64,000 bases of DNA, from the NCBI RefSeq assembly GCF_051912845.1, contig NZ_JBNCBU010000003.1:152883-216882 (forward strand), written 5' to 3'. How positions within the stretch are numbered: position 1 is the stretch's first letter; every line of letters starts with the position of its first letter. Below, piece by piece: positions 7,146-15,979 of this stretch. The position numbers were made by a program, and so were the translations under genes. Origin of the DNA: Tsuneonella sediminis (GTDB lineage Bacteria > Pseudomonadota > Alphaproteobacteria > Sphingomonadales > Sphingomonadaceae). A model generated the notes under the pieces. It worked only from the letters and a program-made list of their open reading frames with translations. It had not been told where the DNA came from and did no database searches.

Positions 7146-9653
7146 TCAGTCCTTCTCGTGGACCGGGACGGCTATGTCGAACCGCGCGCCCTTTTCGCAG
7201 GCCGGAACCGACAACTGCCCGCGAACCTGCCGGAGGAGCGAGGTCACGATCTTCATTCCGAGACCTCCGGAGCTTGCCGGATCGAACCCTTCGGGCAGGC
7301 CGACCCCCTGGTCCTCGATCCGTATCGATACATGGTCGCCTTCATCATAAAGCCCGACGAAGACTTCACCGCTTTCTCCGGCGGGGTAGGCGTACTTCAT
7401 CGTGTTAGTGATCAGCTCGCTGACCACGAGCGCGAGCGGAACGGCTTGCGCAAGGTCCATGACGATTCCGCGGTCGATTTCGGTGCGAAGCGAGATCCGG
7501 TCGCTCGATCCCATCGACTGCATCGCCTCGTCGGCAAGGTCAGCGAGATAGTCACCGAAATCGACACGGTCGTGATGGCTTGTCGCATAGAGGCGGTGGT
7601 GCATCGAGGCGATTACCGCCACCCGATTGCGCGCCTCCTGCAGGCTTTTCGCGAGGTCCCCTTCGCCAGCCTTGCGTGCTTGCAACGTCAGCAGCGACGT
7701 CACGACCTGCAGGCTGTTCTTGACCCGGTGATTGACCTCGTGAAGCAGGATGTCCTTCACCTTCAGCGCTTCGGCGAGCTCGGCGGCCCGCTTCTGCTCG
7801 TCGGCGATATTGCGGACCTCGATGATCGTCCCGATCGTTTGCGATGCTTCGTCCCGAATGGGTGAGGCGGTGAAATGGACCGGGTAGAAGGTCCCGTCGC
7901 GGTGGACGAAGATCTCCTCCCCCTCGGTCTGCGCGTTTTCCGGAAAGGCGCGGTCGATGGGGCACTCGTGCAGGGGATAGTGCGAACCGTCCGGCCGGGT
8001 GTGATGGATTATGTCGTGCAGCGCCTTGTCCTGCATCTCGCCGAACGAGTACCCGGTCAGCTCCTCCGCGGCGGAATTGGCATACACGCAGTGCTGTCTC
8101 TCATCCATAAGGAAGACGGCCATGCGGGTGTTGTTGAGGACGGCATCGAACCGCAGGCTGATTTCGCGCAGCGCCTTTTCGGTCTGTTTGCGCTCCTTGA
8201 TCTCGTCCGTTGCCGCCCGGAAAAGCCGCGCATTGTCGATTGCCACGGCGGCCTGGGCGGCGATGCCGAGGATCAGACGTTCGTGCCGGTCGGTGAACTG
8301 GGCCCTGTCGGGATGACCGAAGAACAACCCTCCGATGACCTCGCCCGACCGCGACTTCACCGGTACCGCCAGGTAACTCGTGACGGGGAGATGGCCTTCG
8401 GGCATTCCCTTGTGGGGCGCGTTTCGCCCGTAGCGTGCGTCGGCGGTGATGTCGTCCGATCGCACCGGGCCGTCGCCGTCGAACGTGGGGGCGAAGATGT
8501 CCGTCTTGCGGGGCATGGGGAACTGCGCGAACGCCTCACGCTCGACCCCCGAGAGCGTGTAGAGCATGTATGACGCGCCATCGGGATCGGTCACGTTGTA
8601 GAAGAAGGCCCCGAACGCCGCCCCGGTGAGGGCGACTCCTGCGTCGGTGACCTGCTGCACCACCTGCTCGAGATCGAGCTCGCTCGCGATCGCCTCGCCT
8701 GTACGGTTCAAGGTCTCGAGGGTCCGCCGCTCGTCCTCGAGCGCCATCTCGGCACGCTTTCGCTCGATGATCACGGCCGCAGTCCGGATGACGAAATCGA
8801 CCATCTCGATATCTGCCGGCAGCGGCTCGCGCGGGTGGCGGTGATACATCGCGAACGTGCCCAGAACCTGGCCGGCCGACGAAAGGATCGGCATCGACCA
8901 GCAGGCCAGAAGGCCATGCGCGAGAGCCAGATCCTTGAAGTCAGACCATTTCGGGTCCGTCCTCACGTCCGAGACGAACACCGGCTCGTGCGTGTAGGCC
9001 GCGGTCCCGCACGAACCGACCGCCGGGCCGATTGCGATTCCGTCGATGGCATCGTTGTACGCCTTGGGAAGGCTGGGCGCGGCGCCGTGCAGCAGACGCT
9101 TGCCTTCATCGTCGAGGAGCAGGATCGATCCGAGCGTTTCGGACTGGGTTTCCTCCTCGACGGTCCGAAGCAGCATCTCCAGCAGGTCCGCGAGGCTTTC
9201 GTCGCGGAAAGCCGCCTCGAGCATTCTGCTCTGGGCGGCGCGGAACCGTTCGGCGCGCGTGCGTGCGGTGACATCGGTCCCCTGGACGAAGATGCCCGTG
9301 ACCTTACCCGACACGTCCTTGATCGGCTGGTTCACGAAATCGACGAAAATCGCGTCGTCACGCCCGTGCAACCGCACCTCGACCGCTTCGCCGACGTATG
9401 GCTGCCCCGTCCGGTAGACCTCGTCGAGGATGTCGAGAAAACCCTGCTCCACGGCCTCCGGGGCCGCCGCTGCCATGGGTCGTCCGATCAGGTCCCTGTC
9501 GCCGATCAGGGCCTTGTACGCCGGGTTCACGAGTTCGAACACGTGTTCGGGACCGCGCAGAAGCGCCATGAAACCGGGAGCCTGCTCGAACATTTCCGCC
9601 AGGAGACCCGCATTGACCGCGAGGTCCGCGTGGCGGCCGACTTGCTGATCCAT
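7146..9653 (-). CDS. Multi-sensor HisKA_2-type histidine kinase (PAS-GAF-GAF-PAS)
   Basis: An 835-residue sensor kinase without obvious membrane segments. Order of domains: PAS (about 18-130), GAF (about 150-290), a second GAF (about 325-470), PAS (about 490-610), then the HisKA_2 dimerisation helix with the phosphoacceptor His in LLHEVNHRVKNSLQ and an HATPase_c_2 domain with LVVSELITNTMKYA and the Gly-rich box SSGGLGMKIV. HisKA_2 kinases are common in alphaproteobacterial light, redox and stress signalling. The last PAS is strikingly like a PAS in the other kinase at 59066. ATG 9653 (MDQQVGRHADL) has GGAGGA upstream; a longer frame to 9779 lacks support. It is followed by a cognate response regulator one base away. 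Confidence 0.9.
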   Translation of the reverse strand: MDQQVGRHADLAVNAGLLAEMFEQAPGFMALLRGPEHVFELVNPAYKALIGDRDLIGRPMAAAAPEAVEQGFLDILDEVYRTGQPYVGEAVEVRLHGRDDAIFVDFVNQPIKDVSGKVTGIFVQGTDVTARTRAERFRAAQSRMLEAAFRDESLADLLEMLLRTVEEETQSETLGSILLLDDEGKRLLHGAAPSLPKAYNDAIDGIAIGPAVGSCGTAAYTHEPVFVSDVRTDPKWSDFKDLALAHGLLACWSMPILSSAGQVLGTFAMYHRHPREPLPADIEMVDFVIRTAAVIIERKRAEMALEDERRTLETLNRTGEAIASELDLEQVVQQVTDAGVALTGAAFGAFFYNVTDPDGASYMLYTLSGVEREAFAQFPMPRKTDIFAPTFDGDGPVRSDDITADARYGRNAPHKGMPEGHLPVTSYLAVPVKSRSGEVIGGLFFGHPDRAQFTDRHERLILGIAAQAAVAIDNARLFRAATDEIKERKQTEKALREISLRFDAVLNNTRMAVFLMDERQHCVYANSAAEELTGYSFGEMQDKALHDIIHHTRPDGSHYPLHECPIDRAFPENAQTEGEEIFVHRDGTFYPVHFTASPIRDEASQTIGTIIEVRNIADEQKRAAELAEALKVKDILLHEVNHRVKNSLQVVTSLLTLQARKAGEGDLAKSLQEARNRVAVIASMHHRLYATSHHDRVDFGDYLADLADEAMQSMGSSDRISLRTEIDRGIVMDLAQAVPLALVVSELITNTMKYAYPAGESGEVFVGLYDEGDHVSIRIEDQGVGLPEGFDPASSGGLGMKIVTSLLRQVRGQLSVPACEKGARFDIAVPVHEKD

Positions 9654-9860
9654 GTCCGACGAAATTCCTCCCCGAGCCGAGGCCTGCCGGGCGTATGACA
9701 GGCGCGGCAATATCTTATTGGCGGACCCGATGCCCGCATGAGCGTCCTCGATCCGACCGAGGGAACCTCGGTCACGCAATGAATCGGCACGCGTTGGGTT
9801 CCCGGCATAGCCGGAAAAGAGACCGGGATTCCGGAAGCCTGCAGGCTGCGCTGGGCGCGA

Positions 9861-11198
9861 CTATTCTATCCGGCGGGCTCCAGGCCCACGATCGGGGGTC
9901 TCTGGGCGCGCAGGGCCGGCGATCCGCCAGATGGTGTTGGAAACGTCGTCCGCCACGAACAGCGCGCGCCGCTCGGGGTCGAAGAGCACGCCGACCGGGC
10001 GCCCACGCGCGTGACCGTCCTTGAGAAATCCGGTGGCAATGTCGATCGGCTTGCCCGCAGGCCGGCCACCGCGGAAGGGGACGAAGACCACCTTGTATCC
10101 CGAGGGATCGCTTCGGTTCCAGCTTCCGTGCTGGCCCACGAAGGCGCCATTCACGAAGGGTCCGCCCAATCCGCCATCGACCGCGAAATCGAGGCCGAGG
10201 GCGGCGACGTGCGAGCCTAGGGCGTAATCGGGGATGACCGCCTTGCGCACCAGATCGGGCCGCTGCGGCCGGATGCGCGGATCGACGTGCTGGCCGTAAT
10301 AGCTATAAGGCCATCCGTAGAAGGCACCCTCGCGCACCGAGGTCAGATAGTCCGGCACGAGCTGCGGACCGAGTTCGTCGCGTTCGTTCACCACCGTCCA
10401 CAACTGTCCGGTCGAAGGATGAAAGGCGAGCGCCGTGGGGTTGCGCAGACCCGAGGCAAATATGCGGCTTGCGCCGGTTTCGCGGTCGATCTCCCAGACG
10501 ACGGCGCGATCTTCCTCCACCTCCATGCCGCGCTCGCCGACGTTGCTGTTGGATCCGATGCCGACATAGAGCCTGGAGCCATCCGGGCTGGCGGTCATCG
10601 CCTTGGTCCAGTGATGGTTGATCACCGCCGGCAACGCGGTCAACTCGGTGGCGGGCGCGGTTATCCTTGTCGCGCCGTTTGTATAGGGAAAACTGACGAG
10701 GTTGCCCTGGTTGGCAACGTAGATCGTGTTGTCGACGAACGCGAGGCCGTAGGGCGCGTCGAGCCCGTCGATAAAGGTCGTCTGCAGGTCGGTCCGGCCG
10801 TCGCCGTCGATATCGCGCAGAAGCGTGATGCGATCGCCGCCTTTCACCGAACTCTTGCCCCGTTTCTTGATCAGGCCGGCAATCACGTCCTTGGGCCGCA
10901 CCTTCGGTGCATGTCCTCCCGATCCTTCCGCTACGAGCAGGTCGCCGTTGGGCAACAGAAGCATCTGCCGGGGGATGCTCAGGTCCTTGGCGACCGGTGT
11001 GATCGTAAACCCCGCTGGCACCGTCGGAAGATCGCCCCCCCAGCTTGCCGGCGTCGGGATTTCCATTGCCGGGACCAGTGAATCGTTCTGTTCAGGAAGT
11101 TGCGGGGTGGCGCCCGTCTGGTCGAGCGCGGGGTCGCTTTCGACCTGGCACGCCGCGAGGGCGAGGATGAGCGGGAAGAGAAGGGATAGCCGGTTCAT
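9861..11198 (-). CDS. PQQ-dependent sugar/sorbosone dehydrogenase-like lipoprotein
   Basis: A 445-residue secreted beta-propeller dehydrogenase of the soluble glucose/sorbosone dehydrogenase family, which oxidises sugars with PQQ in the periplasm. The N-terminus is a lipoprotein signal (MNRLSLLFPLILALAAC with lipobox LAAC). Propeller-blade landmarks include GDLLVAEG, ITLLRDIDGDGRTD, LDAPYGLAFVDNTIYVANQG, RNPTALAFHPSTGQLWTVVNERDELG and the C-terminal HGSWNRSDPSGYKVVFVPF. It is the last gene after the DUF2231 protein, with an ATGA overlap (11195-11198). Placement next to the oxidase genes suggests electrons from sugar oxidation feed cytochrome c and the oxidase; that link is an inference. Confidence 0.85.
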   Translation of the reverse strand: MNRLSLLFPLILALAACQVESDPALDQTGATPQLPEQNDSLVPAMEIPTPASWGGDLPTVPAGFTITPVAKDLSIPRQMLLLPNGDLLVAEGSGGHAPKVRPKDVIAGLIKKRGKSSVKGGDRITLLRDIDGDGRTDLQTTFIDGLDAPYGLAFVDNTIYVANQGNLVSFPYTNGATRITAPATELTALPAVINHHWTKAMTASPDGSRLYVGIGSNSNVGERGMEVEEDRAVVWEIDRETGASRIFASGLRNPTALAFHPSTGQLWTVVNERDELGPQLVPDYLTSVREGAFYGWPYSYYGQHVDPRIRPQRPDLVRKAVIPDYALGSHVAALGLDFAVDGGLGGPFVNGAFVGQHGSWNRSDPSGYKVVFVPFRGGRPAGKPIDIATGFLKDGHARGRPVGVLFDPERRALFVADDVSNTIWRIAGPARPETPDRGPGARRIE

Positions 11199-11632
11199 GC
11201 GCGGTTCTCCGGGTGGATCGTGCCCGAATAGGCGATGAGAGCGGCCACAAGGGCGAGCACGGTGCACGCGATCGACATCACGAGGCCGGCGGTCCCGACG
11301 GAGTGCCAGCCGTCGCGTGCGTGGTGGAATGCATTGACGACGCCGATTACGAACATCGCGGCGATCACTACAAGGTAGAGAAAACCTCTACCTCTGGCGT
11401 GTCTCGCCCGTCCGAGAAACAGGCCGAGCGCCGCCCAGGCGAGCACAAGGCCGGCGAAAAAATCGGCGCCGGCGATCAGCCACGACGAGAAGTTGGACCA
11501 CTGGATCACGGCCGTGTTGAGATAGGTGATGTCGGCTAGCAACGCCGAAGGATAAAGGGCGACGGGGAACGCCAGCAGTATGGCATGCAAGGGGTTCGTG
11601 AATGCGCGCGCTCGATCGATTGTCGCATTCAT
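11195..11632 (-). CDS. DUF2231-type four-helix membrane protein
   Basis: A 145-residue integral membrane protein with four predicted helices (LHAILLAFPVALYPSALLADI, SWLIAGADFFAGLVLAWAALGL, GFLYLVVIAAMFVIGVVNAFHH, LVMSIACTVLALVAALIAY). The HPLHAILLAFP-like start and the periodic small residues match the DUF2231 family, often found near cytochrome or c-type haem genes. ATG 11632 has AGGAG upstream; the longer frame to 11767 would add a basic leader and is rejected. It overlaps the dehydrogenase lipoprotein by 4 bp and may anchor or assist it. Confidence 0.75.
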   Translation of the reverse strand: MNATIDRARAFTNPLHAILLAFPVALYPSALLADITYLNTAVIQWSNFSSWLIAGADFFAGLVLAWAALGLFLGRARHARGRGFLYLVVIAAMFVIGVVNAFHHARDGWHSVGTAGLVMSIACTVLALVAALIAYSGTIHPENRA

Positions 11633-11702
11633 CGGCAGTTCTCCTGGCTTTCGGACGTCGCGTCCATTTTTAATCCGCGAACGCCGGAAAAGTGCCGAGA
11701 TT

Positions 11703-11999
11703 CTATCCGACGATTGCCGGAAAGGTACCGAACGCCATCGCGGCGGCTGCAAGGCCCGCAGCGGCAACGCCGATCGCGCCGCCCTCGACGCGGTAGCGGA
11801 TGAGGGCGACGGTCAGCGCAGCGATCCCGGCGACAAGCGCGCCGCCCGTAATCCATCGCGCGATTGCGAGCCCGGGGAACACCAGCGCAGCCCCGTACGA
11901 CACGGCAAAATGCAGCGCCCAGACCGTAAAGGCGAAAACGAGCATGCGGTACACCGCGGGATGCTCGATTGATGGTCCCTGCTCAGGCACCGGAGACAA
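11703..11999 (-). CDS. Small membrane protein attached to cytochrome oxidase operon
   Basis: A 98-residue protein with three hydrophobic segments (MLVFAFTVWALHFAVSYGAAL, LAIARWITGGALVAGIAALTVAL, AIGVAAAGLAAAAMAFGTFPAIV). I do not recognise a family. Its start at 11999 overlaps the end of the subunit I/III gene by 17 bp, and the reading frame has no internal stop, which supports a real gene in the oxidase operon. Size and topology would fit a small accessory subunit or assembly factor, but nothing in the sequence proves that. Confidence 0.6.
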   Translation of the reverse strand: MSPVPEQGPSIEHPAVYRMLVFAFTVWALHFAVSYGAALVFPGLAIARWITGGALVAGIAALTVALIRYRVEGGAIGVAAAGLAAAAMAFGTFPAIVG

Positions 12000-14520
12000 C
12001 TCTCGGTACGATCGTGAATACCATCCCCTGAAGCGCGCAGAACGCCACGAACCGGCCGACGATGTCCATCGTGACGTTGGTCGGGGTGGTCAGGATCCCC
12101 CGCGCTTCGCGCAGTGCGAGATATGTCGCCATCACCACTGCAAGAACGACTACCTGAGCCTGGAGGACTGCCAGCATGAAAACCATTGCACCCACGCCGC
12201 TCGTGGTCGGCTCGAGCCCCGTACCCCGCCATCCGGAAACGTCGAGCCACAGCGCTGCGACCAGGAATGCGACCGCGGCTGCCTCGATCATCCACGGCAG
12301 GTCGCCCGGCTGCCGCCCGCTTCGCTTCGCGAGGACCCTGCGTCCTCCCCATGCGCCGAGGAGGGCAAAGGCTTCCAGCGCCACGATGATCGCCGTGCCG
12401 CCAGTCGGAGGGGCGGCGAGCCGCGTCCCGGAATCGAGACCGAAGAGGTAGAAGTAGGCGAACAGCGCCATGAACCCGATCATGCCGATAACGACCATCA
12501 GCGTATTGAGTGCCCACCAGCCGTGGCTGCTGGGGCCCGTGATCGCGATGGGAACCTCGATGCCCGCACCGATCTCGGCCGTTTCCTGTTCCAGCGGCCT
12601 GTCTGTCTCCCACAGCCAGCGAAGCGTCGCAACGATCGCAATGACTCCGCAAAAGACGGCGAACGGGTAGGCCTGGACTGTCAGCGACAGAAAGAAGCCA
12701 GCGGTGAACACGGCCGCGGCCAAGGGCCAGCCCGATGGTCCCGGCATGATCTGGACGTATTGGGGCTCGGCGAGGATCGGCGAGGTGATGAGCGTTTCTC
12801 GTCGACCAGTCGCTGATCTTGGCAAGAAGTACCGCCCCTCCTCGACCTCGCGCGAAATTTCGGGCCGATCCCACAACGGCTCGCGTGACTTTACCAGCGG
12901 GATCGAGCGGGTCGAGTAGAGGCCCGTCGGCAGCCACTCGAGCGTGCCTCCGCCATAGATGTTGCCCGCATCGTCATCGACGGTGAACCGGAACCGCCGC
13001 GCGCAGTCTATCAGGAACAGCAGCACGCCCGCCGCGATGACGAAGGCGCCGACGGTCGACACGAGGTTGAGGAGGTCGAGGTCGCGGCCTGGCAAGTATG
13101 TGTAGACCCGCCGGGGCATGCCCATCAGGCCGGTCAGATGCATCGGCAGGAAGGTGATGTGAAGCCCCGAGAACATCAGCCAGAACACCCACTTGCCGAC
13201 ACGTTCCGACAGCGCGCGGCTGCTGGTCATCCCGTGCCAGTGGTAGAACGCGGCGAACATCGGGAAGACCATCCCGCCGATCAGGACGTAGTGCAGGTGC
13301 GCGACGACGAAATAGGTATCGTGCGCCTGCCAGTCGAACGGAACCATGCCCAGCATGACCCCGGTCAGGCCGCCCATCGTGAAAACCAGCACGCTGCCGA
13401 CGACGAAAAGCGACGGCGTGTTCCAGCGGATCTTCCCGCTGGCCAGTGTGGCGATCCACGCGAAGACCTGGATACCGGCGGGCAGGCTCACCGCCATGCT
13501 CGCGGCCGAGAAATAGCCCGCCGAAACGCGCGGCATATCGGTGGTGAACATGTGGTGCGCCCACACCCCGAAGCTGATGAACCCGGTGGCAACGAGGGCC
13601 AGCACGTTGAGCCGGTATCCGACAAGCTCGGTCCGGGCGACCGCGGTGACCATCATGCTCATCAGCCCGGCGGCGGGAATGAAGATGATGTAGACTTCCG
13701 GATGGCCGAAGAACCAGAACAGGTGCTGCCACAGCATCGGGTCGCCTCCGCGCGTGGCGTCGAAGAACGGCCAGTTGAAGGCGCGCTCGATTTCCAGGAG
13801 CATCGTGCACAGGATCACGCTGGGGAAAGCGACGACGATCATGACCGCGAACACCAGCATCGCCCAGGCGAACATCGGCATCCGGTCGAGCGTCATGCCC
13901 GGCGCACGGGTGCGCATGACGCCCACGATGATCTCGATCGCGCCGGCGATGGCGGAGATCTCGATGAAACCTATGCCGAGCAGCCAGAAATCGGCGTTGA
14001 TATCGGGGCTGAAGGCGATGCTGGTCAGCGGGGGGTACATGAACCACCCCCCGTCGGGCGCGAGGCCGACGAAGAGCGACAGGAAGAACATCGTGCCGCC
14101 GACGAAATAGGCCCAGAAGGCATAGGCCGAGAGGCGCGGGAAGGGCAGGTCGCGTGCGGCGAGCATCTGCGGCAGCAGCATGATCCCGATCGCCTCGACC
14201 ATGGGTACCGCGAACAGGAACATCATCACCGTGCCGTGCATGGTGAAGAACTGGTTGTAGGTATCGACGCCGAGGAAGTCCTGCATCGGGGCGGCGAGCT
14301 GGACCCGCATGCCGAGCGCGAGGATGCCCGCCGCGATGAAAAATCCGAATGCCGTAACGACGTACCAGAACCCGACGTAGTTGTTGTTCACTGCCGTCAG
14401 GCGCCGCCAGCCAGCGGGCGCGGCCCATATCCGCTCGAGTTCGCGGACCTCGCTGTCGGGCCGTTTCTCGGTCGGAAAACGATCGTAGAGCGCGTGGTCG
14501 AACCCGGTTTCGGACTTCAC
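11983..14520 (-). CDS. ctaD: Cytochrome c oxidase subunit I fused to subunit III
   Basis: An 845-residue fusion of haem-copper oxidase subunit I (about 1-560) and a subunit III-like domain (about 610-845), both in the inner membrane. The catalytic ligands are present: haem a His in FFTMHGTVMMF, CuB His with Glu and the crosslinked Tyr in FWFFGHPEVYI (an A1-type signature), the two CuB histidines in VWAHHMFTT, and the haem a3/a pair in VAHLHYVL. The D-channel Asp is kept (AARDLPFPR). The K-channel Lys is not: the segment reads SLPAGIQVFAW where aa3 enzymes have P-T-G-I-K. The Asn ladder of the D channel is also missing. Stop and start overlaps (ATGA at 14517-14520) tie it to subunit II. Confidence 0.93.
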   Translation of the reverse strand: MKSETGFDHALYDRFPTEKRPDSEVRELERIWAAPAGWRRLTAVNNNYVGFWYVVTAFGFFIAAGILALGMRVQLAAPMQDFLGVDTYNQFFTMHGTVMMFLFAVPMVEAIGIMLLPQMLAARDLPFPRLSAYAFWAYFVGGTMFFLSLFVGLAPDGGWFMYPPLTSIAFSPDINADFWLLGIGFIEISAIAGAIEIIVGVMRTRAPGMTLDRMPMFAWAMLVFAVMIVVAFPSVILCTMLLEIERAFNWPFFDATRGGDPMLWQHLFWFFGHPEVYIIFIPAAGLMSMMVTAVARTELVGYRLNVLALVATGFISFGVWAHHMFTTDMPRVSAGYFSAASMAVSLPAGIQVFAWIATLASGKIRWNTPSLFVVGSVLVFTMGGLTGVMLGMVPFDWQAHDTYFVVAHLHYVLIGGMVFPMFAAFYHWHGMTSSRALSERVGKWVFWLMFSGLHITFLPMHLTGLMGMPRRVYTYLPGRDLDLLNLVSTVGAFVIAAGVLLFLIDCARRFRFTVDDDAGNIYGGGTLEWLPTGLYSTRSIPLVKSREPLWDRPEISREVEEGRYFLPRSATGRRETLITSPILAEPQYVQIMPGPSGWPLAAAVFTAGFFLSLTVQAYPFAVFCGVIAIVATLRWLWETDRPLEQETAEIGAGIEVPIAITGPSSHGWWALNTLMVVIGMIGFMALFAYFYLFGLDSGTRLAAPPTGGTAIIVALEAFALLGAWGGRRVLAKRSGRQPGDLPWMIEAAAVAFLVAALWLDVSGWRGTGLEPTTSGVGAMVFMLAVLQAQVVVLAVVMATYLALREARGILTTPTNVTMDIVGRFVAFCALQGMVFTIVPRVVSGA

Positions 14521-15542
14521 TTCTGCGCTTCCAGAAATGCCGCGATATGGTCGAGCTCGTCCGCGGACAGCATGTCGTAACTTGGCATGCGGTTGCCCGG
14601 CTTGATCGACTGGCTGTCGCCGATCCAGCCGATCATCGTTCCGCGATGGTTGGGAAGGATGCCAGCGCCCAGTGTCCGGCGCGAACCGACATGCGTGAGG
14701 TCGGGCCCGGCGAGGCCGGTTGCCTCGGTGCCCGCGATCCGGTGGCAGGCTGCGCAGCCGCTATCCATGAACAGGGCTCTGCCGGATGCTATCGCGATCG
14801 CTTCGCCTGCGGAGCCCGGTTTCGGCACCGCCGCAGCGGAGAGCCCTGCCGGCTCGTCCTGCGAAGTGACGCCCGGTCCGACTGCCTCCGATCGACCATT
14901 CCGCGCAGCGAACCAACGCTGAAAACCGTCCTCTTCGTGTACGACGGCGACGAAGCCCATCAGCGCATGCTGGCCGCCGCAGTATTCGGCGCAGACACCG
15001 CCGAATTCGCCTGCACGATCCGCCTCGATGCGCAGCAGCGTGCGGCGGCCGGGGATCATGTCCTTCTTGCCCGACAGATGCGGGACCCAGAAGCTGTGGA
15101 TCACGTCGGCGGATTCAAGTTCGAGCACGACCGGCACGCCGACCGGAACGTGGATTTCGTTTGCATCCTCCATCACGACTGCGCCCGAGGGATCGAGATA
15201 CTGGACGCGGAACCACCACATTTCCCCGGTCACGCGGATCCGCATCTCGTCGCCGCGGATCGGCTCGGTCAGGCTGGCGGTAAGCGTCAGTCCCCACACC
15301 AGAAGCGCGGTGAGGACCACGCCGGGGAAGGCAACGCCTGCGATCCAGACGGCGCGTTCGCCGCCGAGCCTAGCCTTCCAGCGTGGCGGTCCCTTGATGG
15401 CGACCAACAGCGCGGCTGCCACCACTGCCGTGACGACGAGGCCGAGGCCGAACAGCGACCACGCCAGTGTCGTGACCTTCTCCGCGTAGGGTCCTGCCGG
15501 ATCGAGAACCGGCGGCGGCCACCCCCAGAGCGCCTCAATCAT
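14517..15542 (-). CDS. ctaC: Cytochrome c oxidase subunit II with fused cytochrome c domain (caa3 type)
   Basis: A 341-residue subunit II. Two membrane helices (about 22-48 and 65-90) are followed by the CuA cupredoxin domain. CuA ligands are visible: His149 (DVIHSFWVPH) then Cys184, Glu186, Cys188, His192 and Met195 (VCAEYCGGQHALM). After a Pro/Ala-rich linker (about 225-265) comes a haem c domain with CAACH and a likely Met ligand in NRMPSYDML. A covalently attached haem c defines the caa3 type, which can take electrons from other cytochromes. ATG 15542 (MIEALWGWPPP) is chosen because the longer frame adds a poor basic leader. It overlaps the cytochrome lipoprotein gene upstream by 8 bp. 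Confidence 0.92.
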   Translation of the reverse strand: MIEALWGWPPPVLDPAGPYAEKVTTLAWSLFGLGLVVTAVVAAALLVAIKGPPRWKARLGGERAVWIAGVAFPGVVLTALLVWGLTLTASLTEPIRGDEMRIRVTGEMWWFRVQYLDPSGAVVMEDANEIHVPVGVPVVLELESADVIHSFWVPHLSGKKDMIPGRRTLLRIEADRAGEFGGVCAEYCGGQHALMGFVAVVHEEDGFQRWFAARNGRSEAVGPGVTSQDEPAGLSAAAVPKPGSAGEAIAIASGRALFMDSGCAACHRIAGTEATGLAGPDLTHVGSRRTLGAGILPNHRGTMIGWIGDSQSIKPGNRMPSYDMLSADELDHIAAFLEAQK

Positions 15543-15969
15543 CGTCCAGCCCGTAAAGATAGGACGCGATGTCCGCCGCCTCGCGCCGGGTGACGGGAAT
15601 GGGGGGCATCGTCGACCCGGGTATGACCGATGGCGCATCGCGGATGAAGGCGGCGAGCACGGCGGGGCGGTTCGGCAATCGACCGGCAATAAGACCGGTA
15701 TCGTCGAAGCCCTTCAACGAAGGTCCCAACTTGCCGGCAGGCCAGTCGATCCCGGGTATTTCGTGGCATGCGCCGCAGCCCGCCTCGTGTATCGCGGCAA
15801 GGCCCCGCTCCTTCGCCGCGGCGGCTGGTTCGTAACGGGTTCCGGACGGGTCCTTGCAACCGGCGAGGGCGAGGCACGACGAAAGGGCTAACACGGTCGC
15901 CGCGCGTGCGGCGATCTGATCGCGAAATGCCGTTTGCCCCATCCTGACGGGAACCGGAGAAAGCACCAT
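15535..15969 (-). CDS. Monohaem cytochrome c lipoprotein
   Basis: A small cytochrome c likely anchored to the membrane by lipid. The hydrophobic signal ends in a lipobox (ALSSCLALAGC, Cys about residue 38), followed by one CXXCH haem site (CGACHEIPG) and a Met ligand in GSTMPPIPVT. The tail ends with the common REAADIASYLYGL helix. It lies directly upstream of subunit II with an 8-bp overlap, so it can be the electron donor to the caa3 oxidase. ATG 15969 (MVLSPVPVRMG) is proposed; a second ATG at 15942 is an alternative. The far longer frame to 16083 runs into the divergent gene and is not credible. Confidence 0.8.
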   Translation of the reverse strand: MVLSPVPVRMGQTAFRDQIAARAATVLALSSCLALAGCKDPSGTRYEPAAAAKERGLAAIHEAGCGACHEIPGIDWPAGKLGPSLKGFDDTGLIAGRLPNRPAVLAAFIRDAPSVIPGSTMPPIPVTRREAADIASYLYGLDDD

Positions 15970-15979
15970 ACCGTTCCCA

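Noticed and set aside
9654..9860. Search for a general-stress sigma (GGAAC-N16/17-CGTT) promoter before the sensor kinase
   Set aside because: GGAAC occurs on the plus strand but with wrong spacing, and the minus strand lacks the pair.
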